Program-made: the position numbers and the translations under genes
Notes under the pieces: model-generated
The model's input: the letters and a program-made list of their open reading frames with translations, nothing else
What the model was told of the DNA's origin: nothing
Databases searched by the model: none
Shown: positions 18,130 through 26,436 of the stretch, piece by piece
Layout: every line of letters begins with the position of its first letter
Position numbering within the stretch: position 1 is the first letter of the stretch
Source of the DNA: Ktedonosporobacter rubrisoli
Lineage (GTDB): Bacteria > Chloroflexota > Ktedonobacteria > Ktedonobacterales > Ktedonobacteraceae
Length of the DNA: 64,000 nucleotides
Reading direction: 5' to 3'
Assembly: GCF_004208415.1 (NCBI RefSeq)
Contig: NZ_CP035758.1
Span: 2,356,001 to 2,420,000, forward strand

Positions 18130-18434
18130 TTGACAAAGCTGCTTAACTATGATACACATTGAAGACAATATTACTATTTGCCTTGATAGAGGAATAGTAC
18201 ATCTTTGTTCTTGCGTACAGAGAGGGGCCATCGAGGCGCTGAAAGAGGCTCCCGCAAGCAAGATCGAACCCACCTCTGAGCACAGGCGCGATGAGTGCCT
18301 CGGGGCTCGCCCGTTAACAGAGTAGAACGAGTGCATGTAGTTAGCCAGCTTTCTGGCTGCTCTACATGTGAACGAAGGTGGTACCGCGGAAAGTACGCTT
18401 TTTCGCCCTTTGAGGGTGAAAGGGCGTTTTTTTT
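18130..18434 (+). promoter_or_regulatory. T-box riboswitch, probable proline specificity
   Basis: The T-box sequence GAAGGTGGTACCGCG (18375-18389) is diagnostic; its TGGT would pair with the free 3' end of an uncharged tRNA. It is followed at once by a terminator (18404-18434). The 5' part (about 18155-18330) can form the long Stem I, with a loop on its 3' side reading GAACCCA. CCC at 18269-18271 is the likely specifier, a proline codon, matching the proC gene downstream. A -35 box TTGACA is at 18130-18135, with a poorer -10 near 18150-18158. Uncharged tRNA-Pro binding should stabilise the antiterminator and switch the proline genes on. Confidence 0.9.
18404..18434 (+). terminator. T-box intrinsic terminator
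   Basis: CGCCCTTT and AAAGGGCG form an 8-bp stem around GAGGGTG, followed by eight T residues. It is the off-state structure competing with the antiterminator of the T-box. Confidence 0.9.
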
Positions 18435-18461
18435 ATGGGTTCAGAAAGGAGAATGGGGAGG

Positions 18462-19343
18462 ATGAAACAGATATCTGAGAGTCGTGTGCTGTTTTTAGGG
18501 GCCGGCGCGATGAGCGAATCTATGATCAAGGGCCTGCTGGAAGCCCGCCTTATCCCTGCTGCGCAGATTATCGTATGCAATCGGCGTAACACAGCTCGCC
18601 TTCAGGATTTGCAGCAGCGCTATGCTGTGCAAGTTATACAGGACAAGAGGACAGCATGTCGTGAAGCAGACATGATAGTTTTAGCCGTAAAACCGTTTGA
18701 CGTTGTAGCTGCCTTGCAGGAGATTGCACCCTATCTGAGCGCGCAGCAACTTATCATTTCTGTAGCGGCCGGCATCTCGACAGCTGCTATCGAAGCCTGC
18801 TGTGCTAAATCTATACCGGTAATTAGAGCCATGCCCAATACCTCCAGCTCTGTGCAAGCCTCGGCCACAGCCCTGTGCGCGGGAAGACAGGCCACCGCTG
18901 AGCATCTCGATCTCGCGCAGGATCTCTTTGCCGCTATTGGTATCTCGGTCCTTGTCGAGGAAGAGCAGATGAACGCTGTAACCGGGCTTTCAGGGACCGG
19001 ACCTGCTTACTTTTATTATGTGACTGAGGCCTTGCTCGCAGCTGGCCAGGCCTGTGGACTTTCGGCTGAAACCAGTCGTGTGCTTCTGGTGCAGACCCTC
19101 TATGGTGCGGCAAGAATGCTCCAGGAGACCGGCAAAGATCCAGAGGAGCTGCGTTTACAGGTCACTTCACCCAATGGCACAACGATGGCAGGCATCGCCG
19201 TACTCGATCAAGGAGACACGCGCTTGCTGCTCAAACGCGCTGTGCAGGCCGCCACTTCCCGCGCTCTAGAGATGGGGCAGCAGATTGAAAACGCCTTTGC
19301 CCAGCTACAAGCAAGCGGCAGGAGTAGGAATGTTATACAATAA
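18462..19343 (+). CDS. proC: Pyrroline-5-carboxylate reductase
   Basis: About 293 residues. The N-terminal NADPH-binding motif FLGAGAMSESMIKGLL (about 14-29), AVKPFDV, MPNTSSSV and the C-terminal signature VTGLSGTGPAYFYYVTEAL with SPNGTTMAGI are those of ProC. It reduces pyrroline-5-carboxylate to proline, the last step of proline synthesis. Upstream in-frame ATG codons at 18435 and 18453 are less likely: the first touches the T-box terminator and the second is 1 nt from AAAGGAG, whereas 18462 lies 10 nt after it. Expression is controlled by the proline T-box. The next gene encodes ornithine aminotransferase, so ornithine can be routed through P5C to proline. Confidence 0.95.
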   Translation: MKQISESRVLFLGAGAMSESMIKGLLEARLIPAAQIIVCNRRNTARLQDLQQRYAVQVIQDKRTACREADMIVLAVKPFDVVAALQEIAPYLSAQQLIISVAAGISTAAIEACCAKSIPVIRAMPNTSSSVQASATALCAGRQATAEHLDLAQDLFAAIGISVLVEEEQMNAVTGLSGTGPAYFYYVTEALLAAGQACGLSAETSRVLLVQTLYGAARMLQETGKDPEELRLQVTSPNGTTMAGIAVLDQGDTRLLLKRAVQAATSRALEMGQQIENAFAQLQASGRSRNVIQ

Positions 19344-19364
19344 ATAAAGACAACAACGGCGTTG

Positions 19365-19393
19365 GATCGCCTCTGCTAGTGGGCGGTCTTTTT
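19365..19393 (+). terminator. Intrinsic terminator between proC and the aminotransferase gene
   Basis: GATCGCC (19365-19371) pairs with GGCGGTC (19382-19388), one G-U, followed by TTTTT. It would reduce transcription of the second gene relative to proC, or act as an attenuator. Confidence 0.7.
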
Positions 19394-19419
19394 ACCAGGG
19401 AAGGCAAAAAGGTAGATTT

Positions 19420-20634
19420 ATGGACACGACTATGGACACGACAGAATTTCTTTTTTTAGACAACAAACATGGAGCTCATAATTATCAGCCTCTAGATGTA
19501 GTGCTGGTTCGTGGGGAGGGAGTCTGGGTTTATGATGTAGAGGGGCGTAAATATCTCGATGGGCTCAGCGCTTACTCGGCGCTTAATCATGGGCATTGTC
19601 ATCCGCGCCTGGTTCAGGCCTTGACCGAGCAGGCCCAGCGCCTCACCCTCACCTCGCGCGCGTTTCATACAGATCAATACTCACTCTTGCTGCAGCGCCT
19701 CACTTCATTGACTGGTTATGATGCAGCCTTAGTCATGAACTCGGGTGTGGAGGCCGTGGAGACGGCACTGAAGCTGGCGCGTAAATGGGCCTATACCGTC
19801 AAGGGTGTAGCGCTGAACCAGGCCGAGATCATTGTGGCTAACAATAATTTTCATGGGCGTACCATTACTGCTATCTCTTTCTCGACGGAGCAGCTCTATC
19901 GCAAGTACTTTGGCCCTCATACGCCCGGCTTCATCGCGGTTCCCTATGGGGATAGCAAAGCTCTGGAGGCCGCGATTACGCCGCGCACGGCTGCTATTCT
20001 GTTAGAGCCCATCCAGGGTGAGGCCGGAGTAATTATGCCGCCGGAGGGTTATCTACGCGAGGTCAGAGAGCTCTGTACCCAAAATAATGTGCTGCTCTTG
20101 CTTGACGAGATTCAGACCGGCCTGGGGCGCACGGGACGGCTCTTCGCCCATCAGTACGAGCAGATCAGGCCAGATGTGAGCATTATTGGCAAGGCTCTTG
20201 GTGGTGGCATGTATCCAATCAGCGCGATTCTTGCTGATCGGGCGCTCATGGATGTCTTCCAGCCGGGAGAACATGGCTCAACCTTTGGTGGTAATCCGCT
20301 GGGCTCGGCTGTGGCTATCGAGGCGCTCAATGTGTTGGAGGATGAGCAGCTTTGTGAAAAAGCCGACCAGCTCGGTCGCTCCGCCCTTGCCTATCTGCAG
20401 GCCAATAAGACGCCTCTGGTGAAGGAGGTACGAGGGAAGGGCTTGCTGATTGGCATTGAATTGCTTCCCGAAGCTGGGGGAGCACGCCGCTTCTGCGAGA
20501 AGCTCAAGGAGCGGGGCGTGCTCTGTAAGGAGACGCACGAATCAGTGATCCGCTTCGCTCCACCGCTGATCATTGATAAGGCCACGCTCGATTGGGCCCT
20601 TGGCGTTATCGTCGATGTGCTGCGCGAAGGCTAG
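19420..20634 (+). CDS. rocD: Ornithine aminotransferase
   Basis: 404 residues, a class III PLP aminotransferase. Hallmarks: MNSGVEAVETALKLARKW, NNNFHGRTITAISFST, LLLDEIQTGLGRTGRLFAHQ, the PLP lysine in IIGKALGGGMYPISA, and GSTFGGNPLGSAVA. These match bacterial RocD, which converts ornithine and 2-oxoglutarate to glutamate semialdehyde/P5C. The start region repeats ATGGACACGACN twice (19420 and 19432), so either ATG may serve; AAAAAGG lies about 7 nt before the first. It follows proC by 76 bp with a terminator in between. Confidence 0.93.
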   Translation: MDTTMDTTEFLFLDNKHGAHNYQPLDVVLVRGEGVWVYDVEGRKYLDGLSAYSALNHGHCHPRLVQALTEQAQRLTLTSRAFHTDQYSLLLQRLTSLTGYDAALVMNSGVEAVETALKLARKWAYTVKGVALNQAEIIVANNNFHGRTITAISFSTEQLYRKYFGPHTPGFIAVPYGDSKALEAAITPRTAAILLEPIQGEAGVIMPPEGYLREVRELCTQNNVLLLLDEIQTGLGRTGRLFAHQYEQIRPDVSIIGKALGGGMYPISAILADRALMDVFQPGEHGSTFGGNPLGSAVAIEALNVLEDEQLCEKADQLGRSALAYLQANKTPLVKEVRGKGLLIGIELLPEAGGARRFCEKLKERGVLCKETHESVIRFAPPLIIDKATLDWALGVIVDVLREG

Positions 20635-20696
20635 CTTAGCGTGTGGGATAGCGTTACACGTGCGTCAGCAAGCATAGGCCTGGTCAGGATCGCCAG

Positions 20697-21854
20697 CTAG
20701 CGGCGCGGAAGATCTTGACTTGATAGAGGCTGCTGGCCTTGCCCAAAGCGCTCAAGGCCAAAGGCGCGAATCAATGCGGGAGTCTGGCCGCTGAGGACCA
20801 GTCCGGCAATCGTCCGGCCGGTAATTGCACACAGCTCAAAGCCCTGCCCATTGTGCCCAGTTGCCAGTATGACGTTATCCCAGCCGGGAGCGCGTCCCAG
20901 GATCGGTACACCATCAGGTGTGCCGGGACGCAAACCGGCCCAGATATTCACGATGCCCGCCTTCTCAAATTCGGGGACGATATGCATCGCGCTGTTAAGG
21001 ACCCAGGCCACGCCACCAACTGTATTGCGCTTATCGTAGCCTACGCGCTCAACTGTGGCGCCAACATAGATCGTGCCATCGAGCTTGGGCGCCATATACA
21101 CCTCTTCTGAGAAGATTGCATGCCTGAGCGGCGTTTGCATCTGGCGTAGCGAGAGAATCTGGCCACGGACTGGCTCGACGGGAATCGCTACGTCCAACCA
21201 CTCACCGCAGCGCGCAGACCAGGCACCGCTTGCGATTACCAGTTGATTGCAAGCGATGGTCTCTCCGGCGACTGTCTGGATTCCCGTGACACGTGCGCCG
21301 TCGCGCTGAAAGCCCTTGACTTCTGTATGTTCCTGGAAACGTACACCAAGCTGGCGGGCTGCCCCAGCAAACGCTCTGGTCAGGCGCTCTACCTTCATGC
21401 TTCCTTCTTCTGGAGTATGGAGGGCTGCCAGCGCGTGCGGACTGAGCAAGGGTTCCATCTCGCGAACCTCGTCGCCCGAGAGCCAGTTCACACGTGCGCC
21501 GTGCTCTTCCCAGAGCTGCTTAAAGTGCCGGAGCTTCTCAACTGTTTGTTCCTGCGTTGCCACGTGCAGAGCCCCAACCTGCTTATATTCCACGTCGATG
21601 CCACTTGCCTCTTCTAGCTCCGGGATGAGCTCAGGATACAGCCGCCAGCTGGCCAGCAGCAGATCGGCAAAAGGCCCGGGCTGATTGATATTGCCGAGGG
21701 GAGAGAGCAGTCCAGCCGCCGCACTTGATGCCTCGGCTGCTACCTCTTCCCTCTCTATGACCAGGACCTCAGCGCCGGCTTTACGTAGGTGGTAGGCAAT
21801 CGAACAGCCAATTACGCCACCGCCGATAATAACGATATCAGGTGTCTGAGCCAT
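20697..21854 (-). CDS. thiO: FAD-dependent glycine oxidase / D-amino acid oxidase-like protein
   Basis: 385 residues. An FAD-binding Rossmann motif IIGGGVIGCSIAYHL opens the protein, followed by AAEASSAAAGLLSP, and near the C-terminus WAGLRPGTPDGVPILG and TGHNGQGFELC. This layout is that of ThiO-type glycine oxidase, which makes dehydroglycine (iminoglycine) for thiamin thiazole synthesis, but the same fold also covers D-amino acid and sarcosine oxidases. No thi gene and no convincing TPP riboswitch is visible nearby, so the thiamin link is tentative. The frame extends to 21878, but the ATG at 21854 has GAGGAAGG about 10 nt upstream and is preferred. Confidence 0.82.
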   Translation of the reverse strand: MAQTPDIVIIGGGVIGCSIAYHLRKAGAEVLVIEREEVAAEASSAAAGLLSPLGNINQPGPFADLLLASWRLYPELIPELEEASGIDVEYKQVGALHVATQEQTVEKLRHFKQLWEEHGARVNWLSGDEVREMEPLLSPHALAALHTPEEGSMKVERLTRAFAGAARQLGVRFQEHTEVKGFQRDGARVTGIQTVAGETIACNQLVIASGAWSARCGEWLDVAIPVEPVRGQILSLRQMQTPLRHAIFSEEVYMAPKLDGTIYVGATVERVGYDKRNTVGGVAWVLNSAMHIVPEFEKAGIVNIWAGLRPGTPDGVPILGRAPGWDNVILATGHNGQGFELCAITGRTIAGLVLSGQTPALIRAFGLERFGQGQQPLSSQDLPRR

Positions 21855-22312
21855 ATGGTGCAATCCTTCCTCAATCAAAAATAAATGCTTAGCAAGCCTC
21901 TCATCTCAGTCGACGGGGCGCTCAATATATTGGCTCTCTTGCTCTTCCCTGATCTGTCTGTGTCTCCGCGACCGGATGGTAGTTTTTCCCTCTACGGCTC
22001 GCAATAATGCTTACGCTGTTTTTTTTGCATAATCAGGGAGCAGGTTTGCATTCTGTTTTCAATAAGGTGCGAATAGAGCCAGGATACAGACCGAAATGAG
22101 AATCCTAAAACTATCATACAACATCGGCGTTGCCGCCGCGCTTTTTCCTTGTCTCTCTGGAAGCTTGATAAAGCTTGTGAGTACTATCTGTTCATCCTGC
22201 AACACTCTCCACCTGCTTAATTGCACTGAGTATTGGGTATAACAAGGCTTATGGTGCCTTGCCATATGGAGGGTACCCAGGAAAACTGATCTTAGATGAA
22301 CGCCTTTTTGCC

Positions 22313-22341
22313 TTGACAAAAGAGAAGCTGCATTCTATACT
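22313..22341 (+). promoter_or_regulatory. Strong sigma-A-type promoter
   Basis: TTGACA (22313-22318), 17 bp, TATACT (22336-22341). It predicts a start near 22348 and an untranslated leader of about 185 nt before the beta-propeller gene. Confidence 0.75.
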
Positions 22342-22347
22342 GAGCTA

Positions 22348-22533
22348 TAATTAGAAATATATATGTCAGCCTCCTGGTTCCGCTAGAGGGGTTGGCCGTG
22401 TGTCGAACGTCAGACCCGGCATCTTACAACTCTACGATGGTCTCCATCGATTCGTAGAAGATGCGCGTCTGGCTTTTTTGTTGCCCATTTTCTCGGATCA
22501 TGGAACATCGATTCGCGAGAAGGAGGACATTCT
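22348..22533 (+). promoter_or_regulatory. Structured leader of unknown class with terminator
   Basis: About 60 nt after the predicted transcription start can fold (CCTCCTGG / CTAGAGG around 22372-22390). A long hairpin follows whose outer arms are GTCAGACCCGGCATCTT (22409-22425) and AAGATGCGCGTCTGGC (22458-22473), with six T residues (22474-22479). A terminator inside a leader, ahead of the RBS at about 22520-22525, is the layout of an attenuator or small riboswitch. I could not match it to a known class. Confidence 0.6.
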
Positions 22534-23568
22534 ATGACGCACAGACGACCTTTCATCCTTACAACGAATCCCCACGCTGCGCACGTACAGTTCTTTGATG
22601 GGGAGAGCTATGATTTACTGGCGACCGTCGAAACACTTCCTCAACCCCACGAGATCTGTATTCCCTCTGATAAATCCCGCGCCTATATCTCCATTGCCTA
22701 CCGGGCGGGCTGGTATGGCTTCGATCTTGGCAAGGGGCATGAGCTGATTGTGCTCGACCTGGAACAGCGCCAGATCGCAGAGGTTATTGATCTCTCTCCC
22801 GATTTTGGCCCACATGGCCTGGCCCTCGACGAGCAACGCGGGCTGCTCTACATCACCTGCGAGTCACGAGGCGGGTGTGTCCTGGTGATGGACGAAAAGT
22901 CACATGCAGTTCTTGATGCTATTCCAACCGAGGCTCCAGGCCCCCACTGGCTTGTTTTGCTTGAGAACGGCAAGAAAATCTATACGGCCAATAAAGAGAC
23001 TCCGCATGTCTCGGTGATCGATACCGAACGTCGCGAACTCGTTGAGAGAATTCCCCTTCCCAACGGCTCCGAGCAGATCGCGGTCCATCCGGCTAGCGGG
23101 CTGGTCTATCTGTGTGACTACAAAGAGCCTCTCATCCACCTGATCGATCCGACCCGCGATACACGCGTTGATCAGATCCGGCTCAGCGAAATGTCAGATC
23201 ACTTACTCGTGTCACCGGATGGGAAACGACTCTTTGTGTCACACGTACGCGGGATCGCGCGCCTGCGGGCGCAAGGAGTTATTGCAGACTACAAGCGTCG
23301 CAGGGCCGAGGGATCTGCGACGGCGCGCGATTGCACCCGCCTGCTCCGGGTGGTCCAGCACTTGCAAGGCTTCGTCACCTCTATCGATCTGCAGACGCAT
23401 CAAGAATCAGATCCAGTTGAGCTCTCGACGATTGGCGGGTTTCTCGAACTCACGCCCGATGGGAAGCGGCTCTTTGTGGCCAACCTGGTCATGGATACCG
23501 AGAGCATGACAGTGATAGATGCCTTGGAGGTTGAACCTGGCGTCGCCAACATCTACTACGTCGCCTAA
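22534..23568 (+). CDS. Cytosolic YVTN/lactonase-like beta-propeller protein
   Basis: 344 residues without a signal peptide or membrane span. Repeating blades carry patterns such as GLALDEQRGLLYITC, VLLENGKKIYTANKE, IAVHPASGLVYLCD, LLVSPDGKRLFVSH and LELTPDGKRLFVAN, as in YncE-like surface-layer propellers and 6-phosphogluconolactonase-like proteins. No catalytic assignment can be made. An unusual insertion rich in Arg and Ala (about 235-265) interrupts the propeller. AAGGAGG sits 8 nt before the ATG. The gene is preceded by a leader with a terminator. Confidence 0.8.
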   Translation: MTHRRPFILTTNPHAAHVQFFDGESYDLLATVETLPQPHEICIPSDKSRAYISIAYRAGWYGFDLGKGHELIVLDLEQRQIAEVIDLSPDFGPHGLALDEQRGLLYITCESRGGCVLVMDEKSHAVLDAIPTEAPGPHWLVLLENGKKIYTANKETPHVSVIDTERRELVERIPLPNGSEQIAVHPASGLVYLCDYKEPLIHLIDPTRDTRVDQIRLSEMSDHLLVSPDGKRLFVSHVRGIARLRAQGVIADYKRRRAEGSATARDCTRLLRVVQHLQGFVTSIDLQTHQESDPVELSTIGGFLELTPDGKRLFVANLVMDTESMTVIDALEVEPGVANIYYVA

Positions 23569-23589
23569 GCTGTCTGCAATAGCGCTCGC

Positions 23590-23925
23590 ATGAAAAGGAG
23601 TTTGTTTATGATTGTTATTACCACCCCGACAGGCACTATTGGAAAGCAAGCCCTCGATCATGTTTTAAAGGCTGGAGAGTCAGTTTGTGTGATTGTTAGT
23701 GATCCGACCGGGCTTGCCCTTGAAGGTCATAAGCGCGTAGAAGTCATCAAGGGTTCAACTGACGATGCCGAAGTCGTCAACAAAGCATTTGCTGGTGCAA
23801 GTGCTGTCTTTTGGGTTGTGCCACTGGATGAAGGCGCTGACAACCTGGAACGTCACTATTATAAGTTCAATAAGATAGCTGCAGACGCGATCAAGGCCCA
23901 GAATGTACAGCGAATAACTGCTTGA
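23590..23925 (+). pseudogene. Truncated NmrA-like NAD(P)-binding protein
   Basis: 111 codons encode only the N-terminal Rossmann part of an NmrA/NAD(P)H azoreductase-like short-chain protein: ITTPTGTIGKQALDHVLKAG, a VIVSDP segment, EVIKGSTDDAEVV and ASAVFWVVP. Homologues are normally about 280-300 residues and continue with a VSS-type strand and a substrate lobe. Here a stop follows NVQRITA, and I could not find the missing half in another frame before the next gene at 24134. It is probably a decayed gene. The first ATG at 23590 is followed by a second at 23608; GAAAAGGAG lies just upstream of the latter. Confidence 0.65.
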
Positions 23926-24019
23926 AGTACCTGTTAATTCGGCATCGATTGTTGGAATAATTGCACTGGCTGTTATACCTGGCATCACCCTCATCTCCAT
24001 GGGCAACGGCAACAGCATT

Positions 24020-24053
24020 AAGCAAGGGCTGAGGCATTTTTAGCCCTTGCTTC
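24020..24053 (+). terminator. Hairpin terminator after the truncated gene
   Basis: AAGCAAGGGCT pairs perfectly with AGCCCTTGCTT (11 bp) around an 11-nt loop. The T run is in the loop rather than after the stem, so efficiency is uncertain. Confidence 0.55.
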
Positions 24054-24133
24054 CCATAGGGAACTAAATGCCGTCTGCTAGCGTCCCTACAGTGAGAGAT
24101 GTATCTTTGCCTACTTCACGTCAGGAGAAAAAA

Positions 24134-25249
24134 ATGAGGGTTGGAAAGCACCTATTACTTATCTTGTCGATGGCCTTGCTCGTGGTTGGCTGTGGCTCTA
24201 CCGAGCAGGCTCATGCGCAGAGCCAGGCCCAGCATAACAACAGTTTGACTAAACTTCAGATCAAGCTGTTCGGACCTGGCGAAACAGCGCCGCTTAAACG
24301 CGTCGTCATAAACGATCAAGAATTGATCCAGAAGCTTTATGCGCAAGCGCAAGCGCTTCCAAAGCCACAGAAGGATAGAATATGTACTATGCAATTGGGT
24401 CTATCTTATGCGCTTAGCTTCTGGAATGGGGATAAGCTTGTCGAGATGATGGTAGCCAACAGCAGCGGCTGTGGCGATCTCATGCTCAGCAGCGGCGATT
24501 GGCGGCAGCCAGACCGGCAGTTCTGGCAAGTATTGCGTCAGGCTTACGATAGTGCCGCTGGCGTCAAGCAGCCTGATTCTCTAGCCGTGGTACGCTATAC
24601 AGATAAGACGCAACCCCCGCTCTATGCCCGCGTCACCTCAGCATCCCAGGTGCAAAAATTTCTTACGGCGTTACATCAGCTTCCTCGGCAAGCGGATCAA
24701 TGCGCGCCGGTTGGTATGCCTTTTGACGATCTTTACTTCTTCGAAGGCGAGAAGATGTTGCGTGTGCAGATCTTCAAGGGAGCCTGCAAGGCCGTCCGCA
24801 TTATGTCGGAAGAGGGGTGGCGAACAATGGATCAGACAGTTGAGCAACTGCTTGAGCAGACCCTGGCGACCACAAGTTTTGCAAAGGCAATTCCTGATCG
24901 CTTAGAGATGAGAATTGCTTTTACTAAGCACGGGCAAGACAATGGCCTTACCTTTATGGATCTGGGCCATAATAATGAGGAGCTGCAGCGCGTCAGGAAA
25001 ATATACGATGTAACATATGCTCTGCCCCTCTTGCCCCTTCGGAATGGCAACCATGAGAGCTGCCCTGCATCCGGTTCTCTCAAATACTATATGCTTATCT
25101 TCTCACAGGGTGGGGCCTGGCTGACGACCGCCATCGCCTATGAAAATTGTGAGCCGGTCCAGCTCAATACCGTGGGAGCAACTGGTATCCCTCTGCGCCA
25201 GGCTACTCAGGAGTTCTGGTCATTGGTGAGGCCAATAGGCGTCCAATAA
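24134..25249 (+). CDS. Predicted lipoprotein of unknown function
   Basis: 371 residues. A lipoprotein signal peptide is clear: MRVGKHLLLILSMALL followed by VVGC, Cys about 20. The mature part has two or three similar segments with KLQIKLF, VVRYTDKTQPP and MRIAFTKHG starts, each followed by a conserved Cys-containing strand, suggesting repeated beta modules. I do not recognise a family. An upstream ATG at 24068 is in frame, but AGGAG lies 6 nt before 24134 and this start gives the signal peptide. The gene stands alone between a truncated gene and the convergent murI. Confidence 0.75.
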   Translation: MRVGKHLLLILSMALLVVGCGSTEQAHAQSQAQHNNSLTKLQIKLFGPGETAPLKRVVINDQELIQKLYAQAQALPKPQKDRICTMQLGLSYALSFWNGDKLVEMMVANSSGCGDLMLSSGDWRQPDRQFWQVLRQAYDSAAGVKQPDSLAVVRYTDKTQPPLYARVTSASQVQKFLTALHQLPRQADQCAPVGMPFDDLYFFEGEKMLRVQIFKGACKAVRIMSEEGWRTMDQTVEQLLEQTLATTSFAKAIPDRLEMRIAFTKHGQDNGLTFMDLGHNNEELQRVRKIYDVTYALPLLPLRNGNHESCPASGSLKYYMLIFSQGGAWLTTAIAYENCEPVQLNTVGATGIPLRQATQEFWSLVRPIGVQ

Positions 25250-25279
25250 TATTGCAGGCTTGATTTTTATCAGCCAGGA

Positions 25280-25316
25280 CAAGCAGGTAGCCGAATCCTT
25301 ATTGGCTGCCTGCTTG
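25280..25316. terminator. Bidirectional hairpin between convergent genes
   Basis: CAAGCAGGTAGCC and GGCTGCCTGCTTG form a 13-bp stem with a single G-U pair and an 11-nt loop, between the lipoprotein gene and murI. Confidence 0.6.
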
Positions 25317-25387
25317 GTACGAGAAGCTTGGAAATATGCGTACCGGGTGGATTGGAGCCAGATAAGTGTTTGCTGGGAAGCTAGAGA

Positions 25388-26191
25388 TCAGCTATAGGCT
25401 GCCGGTAAGCTTTGAAGATCGATAGCTTGTCCCCATAGGCGCATTATTACGCGTTGACTGAGCGCAAGATCGCCACTCGTCCAGAAACGCTCCCGGCCCG
25501 GCTCCGAAGTAAGGTTTGCCAGTCCATGAGTATCCAGGATATGCTGTACCTGACGAGCAACCGCCCTGCCTGTATCGATAAGGGTGATCGCCGGTCCGAC
25601 GACATCAGTGAGCAAGGGGCGCAGGTGTGGATAATGCGTCGAGCCGAGCACGATCGTATCGGCTCCGGCCGCTAACAGAGGGGTTGTATATTTTTTGACA
25701 AGCGCTCTGGTTTGTGGGCCGTCCAGATCACCATTCTCAATCTGCTCAACCAGGCCCGGCGCCGTCTGTGTAACCAACCTGACATCCTGCCCGAAGCGTT
25801 TGAGGAGCGAGGAGAAGCGCGTGCTCTCCGAGGTTGCCACCGTCACCAGGATACCGATAACTCCGGTTTTTGTCGCAGCCACTGCCGGCTTAATCGCCGG
25901 TTCCATTGCCACGATCGGCACACTAAAATTTGCGCGCAGCACTTCTGCCGAAGCTGCTGTTGTCGTGTTAGATGCGATGACCAGCAGCTTGATGCCCTGC
26001 TCAAGTAAAAAGCTTGTCAAAAGGAGCGCACGCTGTTGAACATACTCAAGAGTTTTATCGCCATAGGGCGCATGACCTGAATCCGCAATATAGAACAGGT
26101 GCTCATGAGGTAGAAGAGCGCGGATCTCGCGCAATACTGAGAGACCACCCATTCCCGAATCAAAAACCCCAATCGGCGCAGATGTATTCAT
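25388..26191 (-). CDS. murI: Glutamate racemase
   Basis: 267 residues. It has the racemase motifs IGVFDSGMGGLSVLREI, the first catalytic Cys replaced in the pattern by VIASNTTTAAS (Thr/Ser around the first active-site loop), and VLGSTHYPHL where many homologues have LGCTHYP. The usual catalytic cysteines in NTA and GCTH motifs are therefore both Ser/Thr-like here, which is unusual. It is placed in the Asp/Glu racemase family and would supply D-glutamate for peptidoglycan if active. The ATG at 26191 is only 6 nt after an extended -10 (TGCTATACT), implying a leaderless mRNA. A TTG at 26209 is the alternative start. Confidence 0.8.
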   Translation of the reverse strand: MNTSAPIGVFDSGMGGLSVLREIRALLPHEHLFYIADSGHAPYGDKTLEYVQQRALLLTSFLLEQGIKLLVIASNTTTAASAEVLRANFSVPIVAMEPAIKPAVAATKTGVIGILVTVATSESTRFSSLLKRFGQDVRLVTQTAPGLVEQIENGDLDGPQTRALVKKYTTPLLAAGADTIVLGSTHYPHLRPLLTDVVGPAITLIDTGRAVARQVQHILDTHGLANLTSEPGRERFWTSGDLALSQRVIMRLWGQAIDLQSLPAAYS

Positions 26192-26436
26192 GTGCTTAGT
26201 ATAGCACAACTCCCGGCTTTACTGGCTCTCGACCGAGCTGGGGCTTTATCTTCCGCAAAGTAGATGCTTTTATACTTCTTGCCAGGTTAATATGTTAACG
26301 TTCTAGCTTATCTCAAGAAAAGTACCAAAAGATCGAATTGTGATCTTTTACCTTGCCAGAATTTATTGATATACTTATAACAATTGCATTCATATAAATC
26401 AATTTATTGGCTTATTTAAGGAGGTAGAAGTCAGTA

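Noticed and set aside
21855..21960. Possible TPP riboswitch upstream of the glycine oxidase gene
   Set aside because: A CTGAGATGAGAGG-like string is present on the minus strand, but the second conserved half of the thi-box and the paired helices are missing.
22059..22319. 86-codon frame upstream of the propeller gene
   Set aside because: It overlaps the promoter region on the opposite strand and shows no conserved sequence.
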